A DNA stretch of 39,540 nt from Bacteroidales bacterium (GCA_017938925.1 JAGBAO010000003.1:1-39540), one strand, 5' to 3'; shown: positions 16,040-24,012, numbered from the stretch's first letter. Numbers and translations are program-made. Notes: generated from the sequence alone by a model not told the origin.

Positions 16040-16250
16040 GCATTTCTCCCTGATACTGTCTCCTGCCGTCTGTAAAAACCGTTATTTCTGCGTGTGAAGA
16101 CCGCACTGTGCCAAACTGAATTTACGCGAAATCGCTGCCGGTCCAAAATGCGCGCAGAAAAATTTCATCAATGTTTGTAAGTGCGTGAAAATGCGCATTT
16201 TAGCATTCAAAAGTTTCGGTCTAAAATGTTGTAAAATTTTGAAAATATTA
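16040..16250. other. Intergenic region between the DUF4294 gene and the rplP promoter
   Basis: This forms the upstream part of the 346-base gap 16027-16372. No gene is supported. It becomes strongly AT-rich to the right. It contains the sequence AAAATGCGC twice (16145-16153 and 16188-16196); the second copy is part of a perfect 14-base palindrome at 16188-16201. The position upstream of the rplP promoter is suitable for a regulatory site, but no known regulator motif was recognised. Confidence 0.5.
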
Positions 16251-16280
16251 TTTGCATTTCAATAATTTTTACTATCTTTG
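16251..16280 (+). promoter_or_regulatory. Promoter of the rplP-rplQ ribosomal protein cluster
   Basis: TTTG at 16251-16254 and TATCTTTG at 16273-16280 are exact matches to the Bacteroides -33 and -7 elements, spaced by 18 bases. Transcription would begin near 16286, leaving a leader of about 87 bases before the rplP ATG. This is one of the best promoter matches in the window. Confidence 0.8.
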
Positions 16281-16285
16281 CAACC

Positions 16286-16372
16286 CAATAATTGAGGACG
16301 ACTCCGCCCAACCAGCTGATACTCAATTAGTTAGGAATATTACGGAAATTTTTAATTAAAAGTAATAGAAAA
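16286..16372 (+). promoter_or_regulatory. Structured 5' leader of the rplP operon
   Basis: 16289-16296 (TAATTGAG) is exactly complementary to 16322-16329 (CTCAATTA), giving an 8-bp stem around a 25-base, C-rich loop. The rest, up to the ATG at 16373, is A/T-rich and lacks a Shine-Dalgarno sequence, as usual in Bacteroidota. A ribosomal-protein autoregulatory leader is possible but not recognised as a known class. Confidence 0.4.
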
Positions 16373-16792
16373 ATGTTACAACCAAAGAAAACAAAATTCA
16401 GAAGGCAGCAGAAAGGCCGCATGAAAGGTCTCTCTCAGAGAGGAAACCAGCTTGCATTTGGCTCTTTCGGAATCAAGACCTTGGAAAACTGCTGGCTCAC
16501 AGGCCGTCAGATCGAGGCTGCACGTCAGGCTGTTTCACGTTACATGAAGCGTGAGGGTAAGATCTGGATCAGAATCTTCCCTGACAAGCCTTACACCAAG
16601 AAGCCTGCCGAAGTGCGAATGGGTAAAGGAAAGGGTAATCCGGAGGGATTCGTATGCCCTGTAACCCCAGGCCGTATCCTTATTGAAGCTGAGGGCGTAT
16701 CTCTCGAGATCGCAAAGGAGGCACTCCGCCTCGGAGCTCAGAAACTCCCTGTAACCACAAAGTTCGTGGTACGTAGAGACTATGTAGAATAA
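16373..16792 (+). CDS. rplP: 50S ribosomal protein L16
   Basis: A 139-residue uL16, a 23S rRNA-binding protein near the A-site and peptidyl transferase region. [19 protein letters not shown] at the start and [14 protein letters not shown] with the flexible-loop residues are typical. Length is normal. It is the first gene of the cluster here, with its own promoter, whereas rpsC normally precedes it directly. rpmC follows after 17 bases. Confidence 0.98.
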   Translation: MLQPKKTKFRRQQKGRMKGLSQRGNQLAFGSFGIKTLENCWLTGRQIEAARQAVSRYMKREGKIWIRIFPDKPYTKKPAEVRMGKGKGNPEGFVCPVTPGRILIEAEGVSLEIAKEALRLGAQKLPVTTKFVVRRDYVE

Positions 16793-16809
16793 TTTAATGG
16801 AGTAAGACA

Positions 16810-17004
16810 ATGAAAGCATCTGAAATTCGTGAAATGTCAATCGCAGATATCCGCGAGCGCATCGAGATCGAGAAGGCTAACCTCGATACAATGAAGATCA
16901 ACCACACTATCTCTCCATTAGAGGATACATCAAAGATCGCAAAGGCAAGAAGGGACATCGCTCGTATGATGACTATCCTTGCTGAGAAAGAGTCACAGAA
17001 CTAA
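16810..17004 (+). CDS. rpmC: 50S ribosomal protein L29
   Basis: A 64-residue uL29, a two-helix hairpin at the polypeptide exit tunnel. MKASEIREMSIADIRERIE and the basic KARRDIARMMTIL segment are characteristic. Complete and of normal length. It lies between rplP and rpsQ in the conserved order. Confidence 0.97.
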   Translation: MKASEIREMSIADIRERIEIEKANLDTMKINHTISPLEDTSKIAKARRDIARMMTILAEKESQN

Positions 17005-17018
17005 ATTATTGAATTCTC

Positions 17019-17273
17019 ATGGAAAGAAATCTTCGTAAGGAAAGAATAGGTGTTGTGGTCAGCAACAAGATGGACAAGTCTATCGTAGTTGCGGTTGAAA
17101 GAAAAGAGAAGCACCCAATGTACGGCAAGTTCGTAAAGAAGACCACAAAGTTCGTCGCTCACGATGAGAAGAACGAGTGCAGCGTAGGAGATACAGTACG
17201 CATCATGGAGACTCGTCCTTTGAGCAAGACAAAGAACTGGAGATTAGTAGAAATCGTAGAAAAAGTTAAGTAG
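17019..17273 (+). CDS. rpsQ: 30S ribosomal protein S17
   Basis: An 84-residue uS17, an OB-fold protein that binds 16S rRNA early in 30S assembly. [19 protein letters not shown] and [11 protein letters not shown] are the family hallmarks. Complete. Two bases separate its stop from the rplN start, so translation is probably coupled. Confidence 0.98.
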   Translation: MERNLRKERIGVVVSNKMDKSIVVAVERKEKHPMYGKFVKKTTKFVAHDEKNECSVGDTVRIMETRPLSKTKNWRLVEIVEKVK

Positions 17274-17275
17274 TA

Positions 17276-17641
17276 ATGATACAGCAGGAATCACGTTTAC
17301 AGGTGGCAGACAACAGCGGTGCAAAGGAGGTTCTTTGTATCCGTGTTCTGGGTGGTACCCGCCGCCGTTATGCAAGAGTGGGCGACAAGATCGTCGTTGC
17401 AGTTAAGAGCGCTATCCCTGGCGGTGACGCTAAGAAGGGCTCAGTATCAAAGGCTGTCGTAGTCCGCACTAAGAAAGAGATTCGTCGTGCAGATGGTTCA
17501 TACATCCGTTTCGATGACAATGCTTGCGTTCTTCTCAACAATGCAGGTGAGGTCAAAGGTACCCGTATCTTCGGCCCTGTAGCAAGAGAGCTTCGCGAGA
17601 ACTACATGAAGATCGTTTCACTGGCACCGGAGGTCCTCTAA
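17276..17641 (+). CDS. rplN: 50S ribosomal protein L14
   Basis: A 121-residue uL14, which binds 23S rRNA at the subunit interface. The opening [19 protein letters not shown] and the central [13 protein letters not shown] are diagnostic. Complete and of normal length. It is followed after 12 bases by rplX. Confidence 0.98.
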   Translation: MIQQESRLQVADNSGAKEVLCIRVLGGTRRRYARVGDKIVVAVKSAIPGGDAKKGSVSKAVVVRTKKEIRRADGSYIRFDDNACVLLNNAGEVKGTRIFGPVARELRENYMKIVSLAPEVL

Positions 17642-17653
17642 TACGCAAAGAAT

Positions 17654-17968
17654 ATGAAGAAGATACATATCAAAAAAGGCGACACCGTCTATGTAAATGC
17701 CGGTAACGACAAAGGAAAGACCGGTAAGGTGCTTGAGGTTATCCCTTCAAAGGATCGCGCTATCGTTGAGGGCATCAACATCGTAAGCAAGCACGCTAAA
17801 CCAAGCCCAAAGCATCCTCAGGGTGGTATTGTTAAACAGGAGGCAAGCGTACACGTGTCTAACCTTCAGCTTCTTGATCCTAAGACTGCAAAGCCTACAA
17901 GAACAGGATTCAAGATGGTTGACGGAAAGAAGGTTCGTTATGCTAAAAAATCTGGAGAGGAGATCTAA
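17654..17968 (+). CDS. rplX: 50S ribosomal protein L24
   Basis: A 104-residue uL24, an assembly initiator of the 50S subunit. The N-terminal KOW motif is clear ([20 protein letters not shown]), followed by [13 protein letters not shown] and the terminal basic region. Two bases separate it from rplE. Confidence 0.97.
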   Translation: MKKIHIKKGDTVYVNAGNDKGKTGKVLEVIPSKDRAIVEGINIVSKHAKPSPKHPQGGIVKQEASVHVSNLQLLDPKTAKPTRTGFKMVDGKKVRYAKKSGEEI

Positions 17969-17970
17969 CA

Positions 17971-18567
17971 ATGGCAAAGACAACTAAGACAGCAGCAGTT
18001 CAGGAGGTACCTGCATCATACGTACCTGCACTGAAGAAGGTATATAAGGAAGAGATCGTTGCCAAGCTGATGAAGGAGTTCGGCTACTCAACTGTAATGC
18101 AGTGCCCTAAGCTCGTGAAGATTACCATCAACGAGGGTGTGGGTGACGCAACAGGCGACAAGAAGCTTGTCGAGACAGCAGCTCAGGAGCTTTCGATCAT
18201 CACTGGACAGAAGGCGGTTATCACTCACTCAAGAAAGGATATCTCTAACTTCAAGCTCCGTAAGGGAATGCCTATCGGAACAAAGGTTACTCTTCGCGAC
18301 GTGAAGATGTATGAGTTCCTTGAGAGACTTATCCGCGTATCTCTCCCACGAATCAGAGACTTCAACGGTATCTCTGAGAAGATGGACGGCAAGGGTAACT
18401 ACACCCTCGGTATCAAGGAGCAGATCATCTTCCCTGAGATCGACATCGACAAGATCAGCAAGATCCTCGGAATGGAGATCACTTTCGTGACAACAGCAAG
18501 GACCGACGCAGAGGCTCACGCGCTTCTCAAGGCTTTCGGTCTGCCTTTCAAGAAGAATAACAACTAA
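17971..18567 (+). CDS. rplE: 50S ribosomal protein L5
   Basis: A 198-residue uL5, which binds 5S rRNA and the P-site tRNA region. Motifs include [36 protein letters not shown] and RIRDFNGI. It is longer than the E. coli protein because of an N-terminal segment of about 18 residues (Thr/Ala-rich) before [12 protein letters not shown]; no internal start fits better. In E. coli this region is the S8 repression site, but no such site was identified here. Confidence 0.98.
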   Translation: MAKTTKTAAVQEVPASYVPALKKVYKEEIVAKLMKEFGYSTVMQCPKLVKITINEGVGDATGDKKLVETAAQELSIITGQKAVITHSRKDISNFKLRKGMPIGTKVTLRDVKMYEFLERLIRVSLPRIRDFNGISEKMDGKGNYTLGIKEQIIFPEIDIDKISKILGMEITFVTTARTDAEAHALLKAFGLPFKKNNN

Positions 18568-18582
18568 TTAAAAGAGAACAAG

Positions 18583-18852
18583 ATGGCAAAAGAATCAATG
18601 AAAGCCCGCGAGGTAAAACGCGCGAAATTGGTTGCAAAGTACGCCGCTAAGAGACAGGCTCTCAAGGAAGCAGGTGACTGGGCTGCTCTCGACAAGCTCC
18701 CTAAGAACTCAGCTGCATGCCGTATGCACAACCGCTGTTCTCTCACTGGACGTCCAAAGGGATACATGCGTATGTTCGGTATCAGCCGTATCCAGTTCCG
18801 TGAGATGGCAAGCAACGGTCTCATCCCAGGCGTCAAGAAGGCAAGCTGGTAA
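18583..18852 (+). CDS. rpsN: 30S ribosomal protein S14 (long, zinc-free form)
   Basis: An 89-residue uS14 of the long type without the two CxxC zinc motifs. [17 protein letters not shown] at the start and [25 protein letters not shown] are typical. Complete. An 88-base gap with a hairpin separates it from rpsH, the longest gap in the cluster. Confidence 0.98.
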   Translation: MAKESMKAREVKRAKLVAKYAAKRQALKEAGDWAALDKLPKNSAACRMHNRCSLTGRPKGYMRMFGISRIQFREMASNGLIPGVKKASW

Positions 18853-18897
18853 CATATGACCATTTATTATTATTAAAGTATAACAATTTGGATATCG

Positions 18898-18913
18898 GAC
18901 GCTTCCGGGCGTC
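18898..18913 (+). other. Hairpin in the rpsN-rpsH gap
   Basis: 18898-18902 (GACGC) pair with 18909-18913 (GCGTC) around a six-base loop, followed by GGTTTT. It stands within the 88-base gap before rpsH. It could be a weak attenuator, an RNA processing site or a protein-binding element; the stem and T-run are too short for a confident terminator, and the operon plainly continues. Confidence 0.4.
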
Positions 18914-18940
18914 GGTTTTCAACAAAAACAAAACAAAAAA

Positions 18941-19336
18941 ATGACTGATCCAATTGCAGACTTCCTCACCAGAGTAAGAAATGCTTATCTGGCAGGAAAG
19001 AAGGTTGTTGAGATTCCTTCTTCAAAGATGAAGGTAGCCCTCACAAAGATCCTTTGCGAGAAGGGTTACATCCTCAGCTACAAGATCGTTGAGGGAACCC
19101 CATGCAACACAATCAAAATCGCTCTCAAGTATCACCCGCAGACCAAGACTGCAGCTATCAAGAAGATAGAGCGCGTGTCTAAGCCAGGTCTCCGTAGGTA
19201 CACTGACGTCGAGAACATGCCACGCGTCCTCAACGGACTCGGAATCGCAATCCTTTCGACTTCAAAGGGTGTCATCACAGACAAAGAGGCTCGCGAGCTT
19301 AACGTAGGTGGTGAGGTTATATGTTATGTATATTAA
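18941..19336 (+). CDS. rpsH: 30S ribosomal protein S8
   Basis: A 131-residue uS8, a primary 16S rRNA-binding protein and the known spc operon autoregulator in E. coli. MTDPIADFLTRVRNA at the start and GIAILSTSKGVITDKEAR near the end are diagnostic. The leader just before the ATG is A-rich (AAAACAAAAAA), a common Bacteroidota initiation context. Confidence 0.98.
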   Translation: MTDPIADFLTRVRNAYLAGKKVVEIPSSKMKVALTKILCEKGYILSYKIVEGTPCNTIKIALKYHPQTKTAAIKKIERVSKPGLRRYTDVENMPRVLNGLGIAILSTSKGVITDKEARELNVGGEVICYVY

Positions 19337-19354
19337 TTTATAAAGAAACAGAAA

Positions 19355-19915
19355 ATGTCAAGAATTGGTAAATTGCCTGTAAACCTTCCTGCCGGCGTAA
19401 CCGTTGAGGTTCTCGCAGGTAACGTTGTTAAGGTGAAAGGACCTCTCGGTGAGCTCAGCCAGAAGGTTGACGCAGACATCACTGTGACCGTAGAGGGAAC
19501 AACAGTAAAATTGACCCGTCCTACTGACCAGCCACGTCACCGTTCACTTCACGGTCTCTACCGTGCTCTGATCAACAACATGGTTGTCGGTGTTTCAACG
19601 GGATATACAATCCGTCAGGAGCTTGTCGGTGTCGGTTATCGTGTAGACGTTCAGGGCCAGCTGCTCATCATGTCTCTCGGTTTCTCACACGAGGTTCAGA
19701 TCATGCTTCCTGCAGAAGTAAAGGCTGAGGCCGAGCCGGTTAAGAAGGGTCAGAACCCTGTTCTCTGCCTCAAGAGTGCAGACAAGCAGCTCGTAGGACA
19801 CGTAGCAGCTAAGGTTCGCTCACTCCGTAAGCCAGAGCCATACAAGGGTAAGGGTATCAAGTTTGTCGGCGAGCAGCTCCGTCGTAAGGCTGGTAAGTCA
19901 GCAGGTGCTAAATAA
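19355..19915 (+). CDS. rplF: 50S ribosomal protein L6
   Basis: A 186-residue uL6 with two related domains near the factor-binding site. MSRIGKLPVNLPAGVTVEV, the central HRSLHGLYRALINNMV and the C-terminal KPEPYKGKGIKFVGE are diagnostic. Complete. rplR follows after 15 bases that contain a Shine-Dalgarno sequence. Confidence 0.98.
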   Translation: MSRIGKLPVNLPAGVTVEVLAGNVVKVKGPLGELSQKVDADITVTVEGTTVKLTRPTDQPRHRSLHGLYRALINNMVVGVSTGYTIRQELVGVGYRVDVQGQLLIMSLGFSHEVQIMLPAEVKAEAEPVKKGQNPVLCLKSADKQLVGHVAAKVRSLRKPEPYKGKGIKFVGEQLRRKAGKSAGAK

Positions 19916-19916
19916 T

Positions 19917-19922
19917 AGGAGG
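19917..19922 (+). promoter_or_regulatory. Strong Shine-Dalgarno sequence for rplR
   Basis: AGGAGG at 19917-19922, 8 bases before the rplR ATG. Full anti-SD complementarity is uncommon for Bacteroidota genes, which mostly initiate without it. Confidence 0.75.
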
Positions 19923-19930
19923 ACTAGATT

Positions 19931-20293
19931 ATGGCATTGAATAAGATTGAAAGAAGAAAAAGAATTCACTACCGTATCCGCAAAGTCGTTAATGGTACTG
20001 CTGAAAGACCAAGAATGGTTGTTTTCAGAAGCAACAAACAGATTTACGTACAGGTTGTTGATGACTTGAAGGGCGCAACTCTTTGTGCAGCCGCTTCAAA
20101 TGACAAGGCACTTGCAGCAGAGTGCAAGGGCAAGTCCGGAATCGAGGCAGCAGCTATCGTCGGAAAGGCGATCGCAGAGCGCGCTCTCGCAGCAGGAATC
20201 ACTACTATCTCATTTGACCGTGGTGGTTACCTCTATCATGGAAGAGTTAAAAGTTTGGCAGACGCTGCCCGTGAAGGTGGCTTAATTTTCTAA
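19931..20293 (+). CDS. rplR: 50S ribosomal protein L18
   Basis: A 120-residue uL18, which joins 5S rRNA to the 50S subunit. [34 protein letters not shown] and the C-terminal [23 protein letters not shown] are diagnostic when read as shorter family motifs ([27 protein letters not shown]). Complete. It is preceded by a canonical Shine-Dalgarno sequence and followed by rpsE after 6 bases. Confidence 0.98.
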   Translation: MALNKIERRKRIHYRIRKVVNGTAERPRMVVFRSNKQIYVQVVDDLKGATLCAAASNDKALAAECKGKSGIEAAAIVGKAIAERALAAGITTISFDRGGYLYHGRVKSLADAAREGGLIF

Positions 20294-20299
20294 GAGACT

Positions 20300-20818
20300 A
20301 TGGCAAATACAAATGTTAAAAGAGTAAAGACATCTGACCTTGAGCTTAAGGACAGATTGGTAGCCATCCAGAGAGTGACAAAGGTTACTAAGGGTGGTCG
20401 TCACTTCAGCTTTGCTGCCATTGTTGTGGTAGGTGACGAGAACGGCGTTGTAGGCTATGGTCTTGGAAAGGCTAACGAAGTCACTACTGCAATTTCAAAG
20501 GGTATCGAGGATGCAAAGAAGAATCTCGTGAAGATTCCTATCCTCAACGCGACTATCCCTCATGAGCAGGAGGCTAAGTTCGGTGGCGCTAGAGTATTCA
20601 TGAAACCAGCTGCGCCTGGTACTGGAGTTAAGGCCGGTGGTGCGATGCGTGCTGTCTTCGAGTCAGTAGGTGTTCACAACGTGCTTGCAAAGTCTAAGGG
20701 TTCATCTAACCCTCACAACCTCGTGAAGGCAACTGTTGCCGCACTCGTTGAGATGAGGGATGCCTACACTGTAGCAGGACTCCGTGGTATTCCAATGAGC
20801 AGAGTATTTAAAGGTTAA
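20300..20818 (+). CDS. rpsE: 30S ribosomal protein S5
   Basis: A 172-residue uS5, involved in decoding accuracy and mRNA helicase activity of the ribosome. The N-terminal dsRNA-binding fold has [19 protein letters not shown], and [10 protein letters not shown] and the C-terminal [13 protein letters not shown] are typical. Complete. rpmD starts 14 bases later behind AAGGAGG. Confidence 0.98.
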   Translation: MANTNVKRVKTSDLELKDRLVAIQRVTKVTKGGRHFSFAAIVVVGDENGVVGYGLGKANEVTTAISKGIEDAKKNLVKIPILNATIPHEQEAKFGGARVFMKPAAPGTGVKAGGAMRAVFESVGVHNVLAKSKGSSNPHNLVKATVAALVEMRDAYTVAGLRGIPMSRVFKG

Positions 20819-20823
20819 GGAGG
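20817..20823 (+). promoter_or_regulatory. Strong Shine-Dalgarno sequence for rpmD
   Basis: AAGGAGG at 20817-20823, 9 bases before the rpmD ATG and overlapping the rpsE stop codon. This supports the start of rpmD, a gene too short to rely on length alone. Confidence 0.75.
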
Positions 20824-20832
20824 ACACTACAA

Positions 20833-21012
20833 ATGGCAAAACTTAAGATAACTCAGGTAAAGAGCAAGAACGGTGCTACCAAGAGGCAGATCGCAAATCT
20901 CGAGTCTCTCGGTATCCACAGATTGCATCAGACTGTAGAGGTGGAACTCACTCCAGTTACCAAGGGTATGGTTGAGAAGGTTCGTCACCTTGTAATCGTA
21001 GAGGAAATTTAA
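20833..21012 (+). CDS. rpmD: 50S ribosomal protein L30
   Basis: A 59-residue uL30 (MAKLKITQVKS... ending VRHLVIVEEI), a small 23S rRNA-binding protein. The SKNGATKRQIANLESLGI stretch and LTPVTKGMVEKV are characteristic. Complete. It lies between rpsE and rplO in the conserved order. Confidence 0.97.
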   Translation: MAKLKITQVKSKNGATKRQIANLESLGIHRLHQTVEVELTPVTKGMVEKVRHLVIVEEI

Positions 21013-21016
21013 TTTT

Positions 21017-21021
21017 GGAGG
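21017..21021 (+). promoter_or_regulatory. Shine-Dalgarno sequence deciding the rplO start
   Basis: GGAGG at 21017-21021 is 8 bases before ATG 21030. A longer frame opens at 21015, but that would place the GGAGG inside the coding sequence and add five residues unlike L15, so 21030 is preferred. Confidence 0.7.
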
Positions 21022-21029
21022 ACAGAAAG

Positions 21030-21476
21030 ATGAAATTACATAATCTTACACCTGCTGCAGGCTCAAAAGGCAGAGAGAAGAGAATCGGACGTGGTGAGGG
21101 CTCAGGTCACGGCGGAACTTCAACCCGTGGTCACAAGGGTGCTCAGGCTCGTTCAGGCTACTCTCGCAAGATCGGCTTCGAGGGAGGTCAGATGCCAATC
21201 CAGAGAAGACTTCCTAAGTTCGGTTTCACCAATCCTACTCGTGTAGAGTACAAGGGTATCAACGTTGCTACTCTTCAGACTCTTGCAGAGACTCACAACC
21301 TCACAGTAGTGAATATCGAGACTCTCCGCGAGGCTGGATTCATCAACAAGAACCAGCTTGTGAAGATCCTCGGAAACGGTGAGCTCACTGCTAAATTGGA
21401 AGTATCTGCAAATGCATTCTCTAAGTCAGCGATCGCTAAGATCGAGGCTGTAGGCGGCACTGCAACAACACTCTAA
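21030..21476 (+). CDS. rplO: 50S ribosomal protein L15
   Basis: A 148-residue uL15, a late-assembly 50S protein. MKLHNLTPAAGSKGREKRIGRG, GHGGTSTRGHKGAQARSG and GGQMPIQRRLPKFGF, each a family motif, occur in order in the N-terminal half; the C-terminal half is the globular domain. Start 21030 chosen on motif and ribosome-binding site. secY follows after 5 bases. Confidence 0.98.
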   Translation: MKLHNLTPAAGSKGREKRIGRGEGSGHGGTSTRGHKGAQARSGYSRKIGFEGGQMPIQRRLPKFGFTNPTRVEYKGINVATLQTLAETHNLTVVNIETLREAGFINKNQLVKILGNGELTAKLEVSANAFSKSAIAKIEAVGGTATTL

Positions 21477-21481
21477 TAAAG

Positions 21482-22822
21482 ATGAAGAAACTTATTCAGA
21501 CAATCAAGAACATCTTTAAGATTGAGGAGCTCCGTACGAGAATTCTTTATACTCTCGGACTGCTTGTAATCTATCGTCTCGGAAGCTTTATCGTGCTTCC
21601 GGGCATAGATTCCGCTCAGCTCGCCAATCTGCAGAGCAGCTCTTCAGAGGGTCTCGTAGGCCTCCTGAACATGTTCTCAGGTGGAGCGTTCGGAAATGCT
21701 TCAATCTTTGCGCTGGGTGTGATGCCATATATCTCGGCATCCATCGTGATCCAGCTTCTTGGTGTTTTCGTCCCTTACTTCCGCAAGATGCAGATGGAGG
21801 GCGAAAGCGGACGCCGCAAGATGAATCAGTACACAAGGTATCTGACCATTGCTATCATCTGCATCCAGGGTCCTGCCTATATGGCAAATCTTCACAGCCA
21901 GATTCCGGCTACTGCCTTCACAGCTGTAAATCAGCTCGGCTGGAGCAACTTCTGGTTCAATCTCGTCTCAACTCTCATCCTCCTCGGAGGTACGATGTTC
22001 GTGATGTGGCTCGGTGAGCGTATCACTGACCGTGGTATCGGTAACGGTATCTCACTCATCATCATGGTCGGAATCATCGCACGTCTTCCTTATGCTCTCA
22101 CAGCTGAGGCTGGTGAGAAGTTCACTGGAAACGGCGTAGGTGGTCCGCTCCTCTTCATCGTTGAGCTTGTGATTCTGTTCTTCATTTTCGTAGCGGCTAT
22201 CGCTCTCGTTCAGGCTGTCAGGAAAGTTCCTGTACAATACGCCAAGAGAGTGATCGGAAACAAGCAGTATGGCGGTGTGCGTCAGTACATCCCTATGAAG
22301 ATCAACGCAGCCGGCGTGATGCCAATCATCTTCGCTCAGGCTCTGATGCTCTTCCCGATGATCTTCTCGCAGTTCGATGCGACAAGAGGCTTCGCTGCAG
22401 TAATGAGCAACTATACCGGTTTCTGGTATAACTTTACATTCGCAATTCTCGTAGTACTCTTCACATATTTCTACACAGCAGTCACTGTAAATCCTACAAT
22501 GATGGCTGATGATATGAGAAAGAACGGTGGTTTCATTCCAGGAGTGAAGCCAGGTAAGAAGACCGCTGAGTACCTTGACACAATCATGTCAAGAGTGACT
22601 CTTCCAGGTTCCATCTTCCTTGCGTTTATCGCCATCCTTCCGGCTTTCGCAATGAAGCTCGGAGTGAACAACCAGTTCGCAAGCTTCTACGGAGGTACTT
22701 CCCTCCTGATCCTTGTGGGTGTTGTTCTGGATACTCTCCAGCAGATTGAAAGTCACCTTCTTATGCGTCACTACGACGGATTGATGAAGACTGGTCGTCT
22801 CACAGGACGCTCAGGCATGTAA
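21482..22822 (+). CDS. secY: Protein translocase subunit SecY
   Basis: A 446-residue SecY, the channel of the Sec translocon in the inner membrane, with ten predicted transmembrane segments. Family motifs include YRLGSFIVLPGID in TM1 and the plug region, GVMPYISASIVIQLL, GNGISLIIMVGI, RKVPVQYAKRVIG and, near the end, SHLLMRHYDGLMKTGRLTGR. Length is normal. It is in its usual spc operon position between rplO and map and is probably co-translated with rplO. Confidence 0.98.
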   Translation: MKKLIQTIKNIFKIEELRTRILYTLGLLVIYRLGSFIVLPGIDSAQLANLQSSSSEGLVGLLNMFSGGAFGNASIFALGVMPYISASIVIQLLGVFVPYFRKMQMEGESGRRKMNQYTRYLTIAIICIQGPAYMANLHSQIPATAFTAVNQLGWSNFWFNLVSTLILLGGTMFVMWLGERITDRGIGNGISLIIMVGIIARLPYALTAEAGEKFTGNGVGGPLLFIVELVILFFIFVAAIALVQAVRKVPVQYAKRVIGNKQYGGVRQYIPMKINAAGVMPIIFAQALMLFPMIFSQFDATRGFAAVMSNYTGFWYNFTFAILVVLFTYFYTAVTVNPTMMADDMRKNGGFIPGVKPGKKTAEYLDTIMSRVTLPGSIFLAFIAILPAFAMKLGVNNQFASFYGGTSLLILVGVVLDTLQQIESHLLMRHYDGLMKTGRLTGRSGM

Positions 22823-22843
22823 TCTCAAAAAAGTTCTTTGAAG

Positions 22844-23617
22844 ATGGTCAGGCCTAAGACAGAGGAAGAAATAGCGCTGATGCGTGAAAACGGAATTCTC
22901 GTTTCCAGGACATTGGCTGAGGTCGGTAAGATAGTTGCCCCTGGTGTGACAACTCTTGAGTTGAATAGGGTAGCTGAGACCTTTATCCGTGACAACGGAG
23001 CTATACCAGCCTTCCTTGGTTATGATGGCTTTCCCTACGCGCTCTGCATCTCTGTAAACGATGTCGTGGTTCACGGTTTTCCGTCGGATTACGTCCTCAA
23101 GGAGGGAGACATCGTGTCAGTTGACTGCGGTACGACTTACAAAGGGTATACAGGCGATTCAGCATACACCTTCCCGGTCGGGGAGGTGGACGCTGAAACC
23201 CAGACCCTTCTGGACGTCACCAAGGAGTCACTTTACAGAGGAATCGCAGCGGCTGTGGCAGGGAATAGGACTGGAGATATAGGACACGCGGTGCAAACGT
23301 ATGCGGAGTCATTCGGGTTCTCTGTTGTCCGCGAACTGGAAGGACACGGAATCGGAAAGCATCTGCACGAAAGTCCGGGCGTACCGAACTACGGACGCAG
23401 GGGACAGGGTGCGAGACTGACCGATGGAATGACGATCTGTATCGAACCGATGATCAACTCCGGTGTCAGAAATGTGTATTTAGCTAAAAATGGTTGGGCA
23501 GTTCACACTTCTGATCACAGGAAATCAGCGCACTTCGAGCTTACGGTTGTTGTCAGAAAAGGCCAGGCCGAGTTATTGTCCACCTTCGACTTTATTGAGG
23601 GAAACGTTAAATTTTAA
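22844..23617 (+). CDS. map: Type I methionine aminopeptidase
   Basis: A 257-residue MetAP that removes the initiator methionine from new proteins in the cytoplasm. The five metal ligands are present: D94 (VDCG), D105 (YTGDSAYTF), H168 (EGHGIGKHLHE), E201 (IEPM) and E232 (HFEL). The residue after the last Glu is Leu, where most homologues have His (FEHT). Start is ATG 22844; a TTG two codons upstream (22838) is also in frame but less likely. It lies in the common secY-map-infA order. Confidence 0.96.
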   Translation: MVRPKTEEEIALMRENGILVSRTLAEVGKIVAPGVTTLELNRVAETFIRDNGAIPAFLGYDGFPYALCISVNDVVVHGFPSDYVLKEGDIVSVDCGTTYKGYTGDSAYTFPVGEVDAETQTLLDVTKESLYRGIAAAVAGNRTGDIGHAVQTYAESFGFSVVRELEGHGIGKHLHESPGVPNYGRRGQGARLTDGMTICIEPMINSGVRNVYLAKNGWAVHTSDHRKSAHFELTVVVRKGQAELLSTFDFIEGNVKF

Positions 23618-23628
23618 AGTGATTATCG

Positions 23629-23847
23629 ATGCCAAAACAATCAGCAATTGAGCAGGAAGGCGTAATCGTCGAGACCCTGCCTAACGCAATGTTCAAAGTA
23701 GAACTCGAGAACGGTCATGTCATCATTGCCCACATTTCAGGCAAGATGAGAATGAACTACATCAAGATCCTGCCTGGAGATAGAGTTAAGGTGGAGATGT
23801 CACCTTATGATTTATCAAAAGGAAGAATTTCTTTCAGATACAAATAA
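23629..23847 (+). CDS. infA: Translation initiation factor IF-1
   Basis: A 72-residue OB-fold protein that binds the 30S A-site during initiation. [45 protein letters not shown] is read as the family motifs [21 protein letters not shown] and [20 protein letters not shown], all present. Complete. It sits between map and rpmJ. Confidence 0.98.
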   Translation: MPKQSAIEQEGVIVETLPNAMFKVELENGHVIIAHISGKMRMNYIKILPGDRVKVEMSPYDLSKGRISFRYK

Positions 23848-23859
23848 AACTTTAAGGAA

Positions 23860-23976
23860 ATGAAAGTAAAAGCATCCATCAAGAAGCGCAGCGAAGATTG
23901 CAAGATCGTAAGACGCAAAGGCCGTCTCTACATCATCTGCAAGAAGAATCCTAAATTCAAAATGCGTCAGGGATAA
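23860..23976 (+). CDS. rpmJ: 50S ribosomal protein L36 (partly zinc-ligand-free form)
   Basis: A 38-residue bL36 ([15 protein letters not shown]..., ending KFKMRQG). In the zinc-binding form ligands are at about positions 11, 14, 27 and 32/33. Here position 11 is Ser, 14 is Cys, 27 is Cys and the His position is Phe, so only two ligands remain and zinc binding is unlikely. C-minus variants of L36 are known in Bacteroidota. Complete, 36 bases before rpsM. Confidence 0.96.
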   Translation: MKVKASIKKRSEDCKIVRRKGRLYIICKKNPKFKMRQG

Positions 23977-24012
23977 TTTTTAATTGTATAACAATTTTAA
24001 GTAAAGATAATT

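Noticed and set aside
18890-18920. Hairpin before rpsH as a full terminator
   Set aside because: The stem is only 5 bp and the T-run 4 bases, and essential genes of the same cluster follow with no new promoter.
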